This document shows positions 8,576 to 16,396 of a stretch of DNA of 20,127 nucleotides, piece after piece. How positions within the stretch are numbered: the stretch's first letter is position 1; every line of letters begins with the position of its first letter. Origin of the DNA: Synechococcales cyanobacterium 340R_concoct_173_sub (GTDB taxonomy: Bacteria; Cyanobacteriota; Cyanobacteriia; Leptolyngbyales; Leptolyngbyaceae); NCBI GenBank assembly GCA_025354065.1, contig JANXNM010000331.1, positions 1 to 20,127 on the forward strand, read 5' to 3'. The notes beneath the pieces are model-generated. The model worked only from the letters and a program-made list of their open reading frames with translations. It was not told the origin of the DNA and ran no database searches. A program made the position numbers and the translations under genes.

Positions 8576-9616
8576 TCACACATAAGTCATCGGAGAGGTC
8601 GTCGTACGATAAGCCGTCATCCGGTAAGTTACTGCGGTGAAAGAGACTACCGTTCCAAGCAATATCGCACCTACGCATTGATGCATAATCGTTAGTATTT
8701 CAACTTGTAAATGAAGTCGAAATGTAGCATATCCGAGTAAAAGCTGAAGCGCTAAACATAATCCTGTTCCATAAACAAGGTAACGCAAAATTTTGGGTAA
8801 TGTTTTAGTTCGCAGGGCAGCCGTAACTACTACGATCGCGGACAGTGTTGCGGGAATCACGCCCAAAAGATGACTATTCATTACCGTACAAAGTTGCTGC
8901 TGGCCAAAACATTGGTGCAATGCCCACCGCGATGCTACAATTCCGCCCATTAAGCTCTGACCATAAATGCAAACAACTGAGATTAGTCCCAGCTTCCATA
9001 GATATGTAGGAAGATCATAGTTGCTAAAAGTCGTAGTGCTAGGAGCTGTAGGATTAGAATTATCAAATGGGAAAAAGGAAATAGCAATCGTCAAAAGCGT
9101 CATAAAAAAGAACAATCCTGTCCCCAAATGTGCTGTCACAATGTCAAATCGTAAAAGCTGAGTTACAGTCAAACCCCCTAAAACCCCCTGCATTAACACC
9201 ACCAAAACAGCAAACCCGATCGCTTGGGGAAACCCAGGTGAAAGCTGTCGTCTTTGCCAAAGACTGGTAACAAAAAAGCCCAAGGTAGTCAGACCTATAG
9301 TTGTCGCCACCAACCGATGAAACCACTCCAGAAACACCTGAAGATTCATTTGCTGGCTAGGCAAAACTTGTCCATAACATAGAGGCCAGTCGGGACAGGA
9401 TAAGCCCGCGTTCATTACCCGCGTTGCACTGCCTAGCGCCATTAGCCCGAGGACTGCGATCGCTAAGCCAAAGATTCCCTGGGTCATGCGTCGCTGCAAG
9501 ATTAAAGCGTGACCAAAAGCTGTATTCGCACTCAAAGCTGTATTCGCACTCGTCGAAGTCGCTTCTACCATGTTAGATGTCATTGCTGCCATCCAGTTTG
9601 TTAATAAAGGTGTCAT
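8576..9616 (-). CDS. ctaA: Haem A synthase (CtaA/Cox15 family)
   Basis: CtaA oxidises the C8 methyl of haem O to a formyl group, making haem A. The 346-residue protein has eight predicted transmembrane segments in two four-helix halves. The four family histidines are visible at H100 (in EWFHR, with E97), H163, H249 and H312; the 63-residue spacing within each half fits the duplicated architecture. Two external cysteine pairs are present, C74/C80 (SCPDWPLC) and C236/C243 (CFGQQQLC). The N-terminal 44 residues or so before MTQGIFG are Ser/Thr/Ala-rich and contain a perfect tandem duplication. The gene is divergent from ctaC across 332 bases and heads the ctaA-ctaB-ABC exporter series. Confidence 0.96.
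   Translation of the reverse strand: MTPLLTNWMAAMTSNMVEATSTSANTALSANTAFGHALILQRRMTQGIFGLAIAVLGLMALGSATRVMNAGLSCPDWPLCYGQVLPSQQMNLQVFLEWFHRLVATTIGLTTLGFFVTSLWQRRQLSPGFPQAIGFAVLVVLMQGVLGGLTVTQLLRFDIVTAHLGTGLFFFMTLLTIAISFFPFDNSNPTAPSTTTFSNYDLPTYLWKLGLISVVCIYGQSLMGGIVASRWALHQCFGQQQLCTVMNSHLLGVIPATLSAIVVVTAALRTKTLPKILRYLVYGTGLCLALQLLLGYATFRLHLQVEILTIMHQCVGAILLGTVVSFTAVTYRMTAYRTTTSPMTYV
9516..9551. repeat. Perfect 18-bp tandem duplication inside ctaA
   Basis: The 18-base unit AAAGCTGTATTCGCACTC (plus-strand reading) occurs twice in succession, 9516-9533 and 9534-9551, without mismatch. On the coding strand it gives a six-residue duplication around SANTALSANTAF in the non-conserved CtaA N-terminus. 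The frame is kept, so it looks like a recent in-frame slippage event. Confidence 0.9.
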
Positions 9617-9948
9617 GTTGTTAAACCTGTCGAGTCAATAAAGTCAACAGATTTCCAAAACTTTACAAGTCATGAAAATTAATCTCGTAAATTGATCTCT
9701 GCTAATACTGTGAACGATAAATTGTTAAAATACGGCAGATGTTTAGAGAATCTTCAAGTTTTGTCCTAAAGTTCGTTACAAATTGCAATGACGGTCCAGT
9801 GATCCTGAAGAAAATCCTAAGTTTCTTTAGTTCTAAGGCTCAACCCGATCGAACTGAACTAAGGTTTACAGGTGTGGTTTTAGCAAAATCTTGTATTGAC
9901 TGTTGACCTGCGCTGAAAATTCTCTCAATCTGTTAAGGAGTATGTGCA
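9617..9948. promoter_or_regulatory. Divergent control region between ctaA and ctaC
   Basis: These 332 bases separate the haem A synthesis operon (minus) from the oxidase operon (plus) and must carry both promoters. TAAGGAG at 9934-9940 is a strong ribosome binding site 8 bases before the ctaC GTG. TTGAC occurs twice close together (9896 and 9903), and a TAAAAT lies at 9726-9731, but none pairs convincingly with a second hexamer at 16-18 bases. A 7-bp inverted repeat, TTAGTTC (9827-9833) and GAACTAA (9856-9862), has a 22-base loop and could be an operator or chance. No RNA gene or open frame of note is seen. Confidence 0.5.
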
Positions 9949-10953
9949 GTGAATGTTCCAAGTCAAATTATTACGTTGTTATTTGGGATTGGGCTAACGT
10001 TAGTTAGTTTGTGGTATGGCTACAACCATCACCTACTCCCGCTCGCAGCGTCAAAAGAAGCAGTTCTGATTGACGATTTATTTAATGTGATGATGGTCAT
10101 TAGTACGGGGATTTTCATTCTCGTACAGGGTGCTATTTTGTTTATAGCCTTTCGCTATCAGCGCCAAGAGGGTGATGATACCGATGCGAAGTACGTCCAT
10201 GGGAATATTCCCCTCGAAATTGTCTGGACGGCGATTCCTTCGGTGATTGTTTTAGCATTGTCGCTCTATAGCTTTGATATCTATGAGCAAATTGGTGGAC
10301 TAAATCCGATGGACCATAGCTCTCATCAAGGCATTCATCAAGAGATTGCTAATAAAGAGCAGAAGACGCAATCCAACGGCCTTCAAGAAGTGGCTGTGAT
10401 GAATGCTGAAATGCCGGGAATGGCAATGCCTCTAGCTGCTGATGACAGTGCTGTAACGATTAACGTGTCTGGTATGCAGTTTGCTTGGTTGTTTAATTAT
10501 GCTGGGACAGAGGTTACAACTGGGGAGCTTCATTTGCCCGTTGGACGCGATATTATTCTGAACCTTACGGCTATGGATGTACTCCATGCATTTTGGGTTC
10601 CAGAGTTTCGGATTAAACAAGATGCCGTTCCTGGACGGACGATTCCGATTCGGATTAGCCCAACTGTTGAAGGTACGTATCCGCTAATTTGTGCGGAACT
10701 TTGTGGGGCATATCATGGGGTAATGCGATCGGAAGTAGTTGTGCAATCCGAGCGTGACTACAATATATGGCTCGCGGAACAAGCAGTGTCGATGAAAGAA
10801 CAAAACCACAATGCAGATTCAAAAAATCCGGTCTCGACGGTAGCGCTTTATCCTGAGCTTTTGAGTGATACCGAATATCTCGCCCCCTATGCCAAAAAAT
10901 TAGGAGTGACGGTGGAACACATACAAGCCATTCAGGCACAGCAACAGAGCTAG
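9949..10953 (+). CDS. ctaC: Cytochrome c oxidase subunit II
   Basis: Subunit II takes electrons from cytochrome c or plastocyanin through its binuclear CuA centre and passes them to subunit I. The 334-residue protein has two N-terminal transmembrane segments (about 5-25 and 47-69) and a cupredoxin domain. The CuA ligands are H213, C248, C252, H256 and M259 (CAELCGAYHGVM), with E250 as the backbone ligand. The start is GTG at 9949, set by TAAGGAG 8 bases upstream; the nearby ATG at 9942 is out of frame. Between the second helix and the cupredoxin domain is a His/Met-rich insertion at about 118-162 (MDHSSHQGIH, later MNAEMPGMAM). It is first in ctaC-ctaD-ctaE, 53 bases before ctaD. Confidence 0.97.
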   Translation: MNVPSQIITLLFGIGLTLVSLWYGYNHHLLPLAASKEAVLIDDLFNVMMVISTGIFILVQGAILFIAFRYQRQEGDDTDAKYVHGNIPLEIVWTAIPSVIVLALSLYSFDIYEQIGGLNPMDHSSHQGIHQEIANKEQKTQSNGLQEVAVMNAEMPGMAMPLAADDSAVTINVSGMQFAWLFNYAGTEVTTGELHLPVGRDIILNLTAMDVLHAFWVPEFRIKQDAVPGRTIPIRISPTVEGTYPLICAELCGAYHGVMRSEVVVQSERDYNIWLAEQAVSMKEQNHNADSKNPVSTVALYPELLSDTEYLAPYAKKLGVTVEHIQAIQAQQQS

Positions 10954-11006
10954 AAACTGAGAATTAATCAATTAGGCTGATTGTTTTATTTATTGATGGT
11001 TTTAGT

Positions 11007-12662
11007 ATGACGACCTTAACTCAGATTTCAAATGATACGACTCCTAGTGGGGGCGATCGGCCTAAGCCCGAATGGCGAAAGTACTTTGGATTTAGTCACG
11101 ATCATAAAGTGATTGGGATTCAGTATTTAGTCACATCATTTTTCTTTTATTTGATTGGTGGTGCATTGGCGGCGGCGGTGCGGACTGAACTAGCGACTCC
11201 GGCATCAGACTTTGTGAGTCCTGAGCTATATAACAGTTTGTTTACGCTGCATGGCACGGTGATGATCTTTTTATGGATTGTCCCTTCGACAGCAGGGTTT
11301 ATTAATTATCTGGTGCCCTTGATGATCGGGGCGCGGGATATGGCGTTTCCTCGGTTGAATGCAATTGCATTTTGGATGTTACCGCCATCTGGATTGCTGT
11401 TAATGAGTAGCTTTTTTGTCGGTCCGGCTTCGGCGGGTTGGACTTCCTATCCACCCCTTTCCACGATGGGTCCGGTGGCGGGGGAGCTGATTTGGATTCT
11501 GAGCGTGTTGCTGTTGGGTACGTCGTCGATTTTGGGGGCAATTAATTTCATTGTTACGATTTGGAAAATGCGCGTCCCACAGATGGGCTGGAATGATATG
11601 CCGCTCTTCTGTTGGGCATCACTGGCGACCGGGATTTTGGCTTTGGTTTCGACTCCAGTATTAGCTGGGGCGTTGATTTTACTCTCCTTTGATTTGGTAG
11701 TGGGAACATCGTTTTTCAATCCTACGGGCGGCGGCGATCCGATCGTTTACCAACATATGTTTTGGTTCTACTCTCATCCCGCCGTTTACATTATGATTTT
11801 GCCTGTGTTTGGGATGATTTCAGACATTATTCCAGTCCATTCGCGTAAAGCAATTTTTGGCTACCGGGCGATCGCATATTCCAGTATTGCTATTTGCTTT
11901 TTAGGCTTAATTGTCTGGGCACACCATATGTTCACCAGCGGCACACCTCCTTGGCTGCGAATGTTCTTTATGTTTGCCACAATGGTGATTGCAGTTCCGA
12001 CTGGGATTAAAGTCTTTAGCTGGGTCGCGACTATGTGGGGCGGCAAGATTCAGCTCAATAGTGCCATGCTATTTGCCATGGGGTTTGTCTCAATGTTTGT
12101 GATTGGGGGAATTAGCGGTGTGATGTTGGCGGCGGTTCCGTTTGACATCCATGTTCATGACACCTATTTTGTTGTGGCTCATTTTCACTATGTATTGTTT
12201 GGTGGCAGCGTGTTTGGATTGTATTCCGGGATGTATCACTGGTTCCCGAAAATCACCGGGCGAATGCTGAATGAGAAGCTAGGTAAAATTCACTTTGCTT
12301 TGAACTTCATTGGTTTTAACCTGACGTTCTTGCCAATGCATAAGCTGGGGTTGGATGGAATGAATCGTCGGATTGCTGAATATGATCCGAAGTACGCGAC
12401 GATTAATATGATTTGTTCGATCGGAACTTTATTACTTGCCGTTTCTACTGTTCCATTTTTAATTAATGCAATTCGCAGTTGGTTCTGGGGCGATCGTGCT
12501 CCGGCGAATCCTTGGAATGGATTGACGTTGGAATGGAGTGTGAGTTCTCCGCCACCTGTGGAAAATTTTGCTGTTGACCCAATTCCAGCCTGTCATCCTT
12601 ATGCTTATGGCAAACCTCCGGTCTCAATATCAACCCCGCAGCCGGAGCCTGTTAGTACCTAA
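11007..12662 (+). CDS. ctaD: Cytochrome c oxidase subunit I
   Basis: The catalytic subunit, 551 residues with 12 predicted helices, reduces O2 at the haem a3-CuB site and pumps protons. Visible ligands are H82 (LHGTVMIF) and H394 for low-spin haem a, H392 for haem a3 (VAHFHYV), H257, H306 and H307 for CuB, and Y261, the Tyr cross-linked to H257 in the family. D-channel residues D111 and N118 are present in GARDMAFPRLN. In helix VI the sequence is YSHPAVY instead of GHPEVY: the usual glutamate is missing and the Tyr-Ser pair marks an A2-type haem-copper oxidase. It is the middle gene of the cta operon; its ATG has no strong Shine-Dalgarno. Confidence 0.98.
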   Translation: MTTLTQISNDTTPSGGDRPKPEWRKYFGFSHDHKVIGIQYLVTSFFFYLIGGALAAAVRTELATPASDFVSPELYNSLFTLHGTVMIFLWIVPSTAGFINYLVPLMIGARDMAFPRLNAIAFWMLPPSGLLLMSSFFVGPASAGWTSYPPLSTMGPVAGELIWILSVLLLGTSSILGAINFIVTIWKMRVPQMGWNDMPLFCWASLATGILALVSTPVLAGALILLSFDLVVGTSFFNPTGGGDPIVYQHMFWFYSHPAVYIMILPVFGMISDIIPVHSRKAIFGYRAIAYSSIAICFLGLIVWAHHMFTSGTPPWLRMFFMFATMVIAVPTGIKVFSWVATMWGGKIQLNSAMLFAMGFVSMFVIGGISGVMLAAVPFDIHVHDTYFVVAHFHYVLFGGSVFGLYSGMYHWFPKITGRMLNEKLGKIHFALNFIGFNLTFLPMHKLGLDGMNRRIAEYDPKYATINMICSIGTLLLAVSTVPFLINAIRSWFWGDRAPANPWNGLTLEWSVSSPPPVENFAVDPIPACHPYAYGKPPVSISTPQPEPVST

Positions 12663-12693
12663 TCCATCCATGACTTAAACACTCCTCACTTAA

Positions 12694-13308
12694 ATGCCAA
12701 TTATGACGACTACAACCTCGACCCACCTCACAACCACAACAATAGCCACCACAGAACACCACCATCCCCATCCCGATCATCGAATTTTGGGATTGTATAT
12801 GTTTCTGATTGCAGAAGGCATGATTTTTGTCGGTCTTTTTGTGGCTTATTTCACCTTCCGTGCTGTAGCTCCAGGAATGCAAGGAGACTTACCAAAGCTG
12901 GAACTAATGCTGCCGGGAATCAATACGATTATTTTGGTGAGCAGTAGTTTTGTTATGAATCGCGGACAATTGGCGATTAAGAAGAATGACACTAAGGGCT
13001 TGCAGTTTTGGTTTGGACTCACTGCATTAATGGGCGCGACATTCTTGGCGGGGCAGATGTATGAGTATTTCCATTTGGAATTTGGATTAAAATCCAGTTT
13101 GTTCGCCAGTACTTTTTATGTTCTGACTGGATTTCATGGACTACATGTGTGCTTTGGCTTGATCCTGACGTTGGGGGTGTTGTGGCGATCGCGAACTCCT
13201 GAACATTACAGCGAACACTCACATTTTGGGGTAGAGGCGGCTGAAATTTATTGGCACTTTGTCGATGTGATTTGGATTTTGCTTTTTGTCATCTTATATC
13301 TCTTCTAG
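12694..13308 (+). CDS. ctaE: Cytochrome c oxidase subunit III
   Basis: A 204-residue, five-helix subunit III, the short bacterial form lacking the first two helices of the mitochondrial protein. Family features include LGLYMFLIAEGMIFVGLFVAY (about 32-52), the loop around TGFHGLHVCFG and the C-terminal EIYWHFVDVIWILLFVILYL. The N-terminus is Thr-rich, then His-rich (EHHHPHPDH at about 21-29). It starts 31 bases after ctaD; ATG at 12694 or 12703 are both possible. It is the last gene of the oxidase operon, followed within 25 bases by an intrinsic terminator. Confidence 0.97.
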   Translation: MPIMTTTTSTHLTTTTIATTEHHHPHPDHRILGLYMFLIAEGMIFVGLFVAYFTFRAVAPGMQGDLPKLELMLPGINTIILVSSSFVMNRGQLAIKKNDTKGLQFWFGLTALMGATFLAGQMYEYFHLEFGLKSSLFASTFYVLTGFHGLHVCFGLILTLGVLWRSRTPEHYSEHSHFGVEAAEIYWHFVDVIWILLFVILYLF

Positions 13309-13331
13309 AGATGCAGCATAACTAAACTTTT

Positions 13332-13366
13332 AAAAAACCTCCTGCATGATAAGTGGGAGGTTTTTT
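13332..13366. terminator. Bidirectional intrinsic terminator
   Basis: AAAAAACCTCC (13332-13342) pairs with GGAGGTTTTTT (13356-13366) in an 11-bp perfect stem with a 13-base loop. A U-tract follows on the plus strand, and the A-run on the left makes a U-tract on the minus strand. It sits between the convergent ctaE and debranching-enzyme genes and can end transcription from both sides. Confidence 0.9.
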
Positions 13367-13426
13367 TAAGCTTTCAAGGCACCCGATTTAAATGCGATGC
13401 CACACTCGATCGTTCAATTCATATCC

Positions 13427-15895
13427 CTAAGCCTCAATTACAACCCGTAAATTTCCTCGTTTACGGAGAACTCGACAGGATGTTGTCGTGCCGCTGCGTT
13501 CTTTAGCTGATGCACCTTGACGAATGAACTCTAAATCCACCAAAGTCGATCCCACATGTAGATTAGTAATCGTCAAATGTTGAATATTAGCTGGCAATGC
13601 AGGGTCAATAATTCGTAAACAATTTGAAGGTGCGTCTGGAACTAAATTAGTCATCATTTGCAACAACTGAAACACCGTTCCCGTCGCCCATGCCTGAGGA
13701 GAACAGGCTACAGGATACCGTACAGGTTCACTATCGCCCTGACGTTCATACCCACAAAATAACTCTGGTGGACGCTGATACGGTTGGCGCAAAGTCATAT
13801 CTAATAAGGCTTGACCCAACTCCAATGCATGATCCACATGACCGAGCGATCGTAATCCTAAGGCAATCATGCCATTGTCATGGGGCCATACTGAACCCAA
13901 ATGATACCCCATAGGATTGTAAGCGGGGGAGAAACTACTGAGAGTGCGAATGCCCCAACCATTGAACATATCGGGAGCTTGAAGCCGTTCAGCGACACTT
14001 TTGGATTTGTCATCGTCTAAAATTCCAAGATTTAAACAATGGCCGGGATTTGACGTGATGCTATCTACCATTTTGCCATCGCCATCAAGTGCTAAAGCAA
14101 TAAATCCTTCATCCTCCATCCAGAAATCTTTATTAAACCGTTCCTTCAATTGATCCGCTTCTTCTTTCCACCGATCGCCCAAATCAGGACGTTTGCGACC
14201 ATGAGCTAGTTCACTCATGCGCATTTTTGCCGCATAGACATAGCCTTGAACTTCGCACAATGCGATCGGTCCTACCGCCATTTTGCCATTGCGATCAACA
14301 ATACAATCTCCAGAATCTTTCCAACCTTGATTAACTAAGCCGCGCTTCGATCGTTTATTATAGCTCAGATAGCCTGTTTCCGCCATTTCTCGATCGATCC
14401 AAGACATCGCCGCGAGCGCATTTTCCCATAACCGTTCGGTGGTTTCCCGATCGCCCGTCCAAGCATAGTATTCCGCATACAGCATCAACCACAGCGGGGT
14501 TGCATCGACCGTTCCGTAGTAAGGAGTATGGGGAATTTTTTCACAGCGAGCCAGTTCCCCAAGGCGGATTTCATGAAGGATTTTGCCGGGTTCTTCTTCA
14601 CGCCAATCGTCGTCGTCTTTTCCTTGGTAATAGGCCAGGACCGTTAAAGTATCACGGGCGATCGATGGATTGAGAATTAAACATTGAGATGCAGCAATGA
14701 TGGAATCTCGACCAAACAACGTACAAAACCAGGGAACTCCTGCCGATAAAACTTTTCTTTGTTCAAAGGTCTGGCGCAGTAAGTAAATATCTTGTTCTGC
14801 TCGTTCAATCACTTGATTAATCGCTTTATTGTCAGTGCGAATTTGGGTCGCTGAAGCGCGCCATTCCTGCTCCTCCATCATTTCTGCGGCTTTGGCCTGC
14901 ACTAAGGTCATGGGCACAGGAACGCGGGAAACAGGTTGGCTGTTGGTGAGTAAGCTAATTCGGTAACTGAGGCGTTCGGTGGCATGGGATTCGAGTTCGA
15001 TTCGCCAGAGGGCCGTGTAACCTTTGAACGCTTGGGGTTGGTTATGGAAAAACTGGATATGAGATTCCATAATGCTGCCATCAAGACCTTGGTATGCCAT
15101 GCTCATTTCGCCTGGGTCTTCATACAATACATACTCTTCAATGGGAGTCGTTAAAGGGTTGTTGGTTGTGCGTCGCATGACTCGTCTTAGCAGTTGTCCA
15201 TGTTCCCTACGCTCGAAGCCCCGAATTTCAAATAAATCAGTAAAGTCTGCATCAAAGATCAAACTCAGATCAAAGGCTACGGGACCAGGTCCGTAATTTG
15301 TTAAGGTGATTTCTTCGAACAGTCCGCCATTTAGTACTAATTCTCGCTGAATTCCAATGGTCTCGGCAGGGATCTCATCTAGACGCGGATTTGCGCAGAG
15401 GACGGACAAGGAAAACCCTCGTTGGGCGGTGCTGCTGAGCAGAATGGGCGATCGGTGGTTAAGTTGTAATTCCAGCCGACTCAGGAAGCGCGAGTCACGA
15501 CAAAATAGGCCCATGCTGGTGACAACGCCATCATCTAGACAGCCTGAAATATTTCCTAAGGTGTCTGTAATTAAAAACAGATCGTCATCTTTCACCGTTA
15601 ATGTCTGTTGCATCCGATCGCTGAAGCTACAGCCCCAACTCGGAATAGGAAATTCCTCTGCTGATGCATAGACCCGGCGATCGACTTCGACGACTTTTTC
15701 TATGACATTACAAGTCATTGGCTCGGGGGGAGAATTGTTGACGGCAATGGTGTTAACGGCAATGGTATTAATCTCTGACGTGATGAGTTCTGAGGAATTC
15801 AGCGATACTGCTTTCTGTGATTGATCTAAGGTGTCAGATTTGGGTGGCAATTTAGCTTGTAACTTATTAGTGGTGCTTTTCGATTGAGATGGCAT
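13427..15895 (-). CDS. Glycogen-debranching/amylo-alpha-1,6-glucosidase family protein
   Basis: A protein of 822 residues with a disordered Ser/Thr/Asn-rich N-terminus (about 1-60), an N-terminal beta domain typical of bacterial glycogen-debranching-like proteins (about 85-330, with GLFCRDSRFLSRLEL), and an (alpha/alpha)6-barrel catalytic domain (about 365-800). Barrel landmarks are GVPWFCTLFGRDSI (about 386), TVDATPLW (about 462), NQGWKDSGD (about 522-530), WPHDNGMIALGLRSLG, and FCGYERQ. Acidic residues in GRDS, WKDSGD and PHDNG are catalytic candidates by analogy. It probably hydrolyses alpha-1,6-linked glucose in glycogen or a related oligosaccharide, but substrate is inferred. I take ATG at 15895, 5 bases after a GGAG (15904-15901); the in-frame GTG at 15901 overlaps that site. 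The N-terminus has an NTIAV duplication from a 15-bp repeat. Confidence 0.88.
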   Translation of the reverse strand: MPSQSKSTTNKLQAKLPPKSDTLDQSQKAVSLNSSELITSEINTIAVNTIAVNNSPPEPMTCNVIEKVVEVDRRVYASAEEFPIPSWGCSFSDRMQQTLTVKDDDLFLITDTLGNISGCLDDGVVTSMGLFCRDSRFLSRLELQLNHRSPILLSSTAQRGFSLSVLCANPRLDEIPAETIGIQRELVLNGGLFEEITLTNYGPGPVAFDLSLIFDADFTDLFEIRGFERREHGQLLRRVMRRTTNNPLTTPIEEYVLYEDPGEMSMAYQGLDGSIMESHIQFFHNQPQAFKGYTALWRIELESHATERLSYRISLLTNSQPVSRVPVPMTLVQAKAAEMMEEQEWRASATQIRTDNKAINQVIERAEQDIYLLRQTFEQRKVLSAGVPWFCTLFGRDSIIAASQCLILNPSIARDTLTVLAYYQGKDDDDWREEEPGKILHEIRLGELARCEKIPHTPYYGTVDATPLWLMLYAEYYAWTGDRETTERLWENALAAMSWIDREMAETGYLSYNKRSKRGLVNQGWKDSGDCIVDRNGKMAVGPIALCEVQGYVYAAKMRMSELAHGRKRPDLGDRWKEEADQLKERFNKDFWMEDEGFIALALDGDGKMVDSITSNPGHCLNLGILDDDKSKSVAERLQAPDMFNGWGIRTLSSFSPAYNPMGYHLGSVWPHDNGMIALGLRSLGHVDHALELGQALLDMTLRQPYQRPPELFCGYERQGDSEPVRYPVACSPQAWATGTVFQLLQMMTNLVPDAPSNCLRIIDPALPANIQHLTITNLHVGSTLVDLEFIRQGASAKERSGTTTSCRVLRKRGNLRVVIEA

Positions 15896-16396
15896 GATCA
15901 CTCCAGCGAATCTAATTAAGTATTTGCAGTCTTTAAAATTACGTCAGAGTTGTGTGAAAGCCTCGTTCTTTAGAAAGCTTTAAGACTTCTTATTATAAAG
16001 TAGGTTTTTATTGTTGTGGCACAACACAAACTAGCCCCATTTCTAAATTAGTTGAAATTAGTTGAAATCTGGATGTCCTGACATGAAAAAACGTTATCTA
16101 AGTTACGGCAAATACCTGAAAAATTGTCTATGATAGGTAGTTAAGGAATCCTAAGTATGTCAAGATTACGTGCTTGTGTTTGGGTTAATGTCCTCTATTT
16201 TAGCTGTAAATTGATTAGTTTATTCTTCGATCCGATCGTTGAAAATCTAGGGTCAATGTACTCACATTAAGACTGGATTGTCGTTGAGATTACGTACAAT
16301 CTGCATTGCGCTAACCTTAGGTGAAACAGGCTAATTTTCAGACTAGGTATTTTGTGCCTTTGTTTCTCAATCTATTTATCCCTAAAGAGGTGTCCT
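15896..16396. promoter_or_regulatory. Long divergent intergenic region, debranching enzyme / adenosine deaminase-like gene
   Basis: These 501 bases lie between two divergent genes. On the minus strand a perfect -10 hexamer TATAAT occurs at 15997-15992, about 97 bases before the debranching-enzyme ATG; no consensus -35 pairs with it. A palindrome overlaps the expected -35 area (listed separately). A 10-bp unit, roughly GTTGAAATTA, is repeated about 2.3 times at 16046-16068. AAAGAGG at 16384-16390 is the ribosome binding site of the rightward gene. The remainder is AT-rich with no RNA gene that I can recognise. Confidence 0.5.
16012..16026. promoter_or_regulatory. Candidate operator palindrome TGTTGTG-G-CACAACA
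   Basis: Two perfect 7-base arms, TGTTGTG and CACAACA, flank one central base. It lies just upstream of the TATAAT at 15997-15992 on the minus strand, where a -35 element or repressor site would be. The odd symmetry suits a dimeric regulator. Which regulator binds is unknown, and chance cannot be excluded. Confidence 0.4.

Noticed and set aside
9827..9862. 7-bp inverted repeat TTAGTTC/GAACTAA as a terminator
   Set aside because: The loop is 22 bases, there is no U-tract, and it lies upstream of both divergent genes; at most an operator.
10655..10939. 94-codon minus-strand frame antisense to ctaC
   Set aside because: It is antisense to the conserved CuA domain and has no family features.
16083..16133. 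Short 16-codon frame beginning MKKRYLSYGK
   Set aside because: Too short, no Shine-Dalgarno and no family signal; likely chance.
16157..16270. 37-codon open frame (MSRLRACVWV...) with AAGGA upstream
   Set aside because: Composition and length give no support beyond one weak ribosome binding site; not called as a gene.
16352..16396. Longer adenosine deaminase-like start at TTG 16352
   Set aside because: The added residues MCLCFSIYLSLKRCP do not fit the family; AAAGAGG at 16384-16390 points to GTG 16397.
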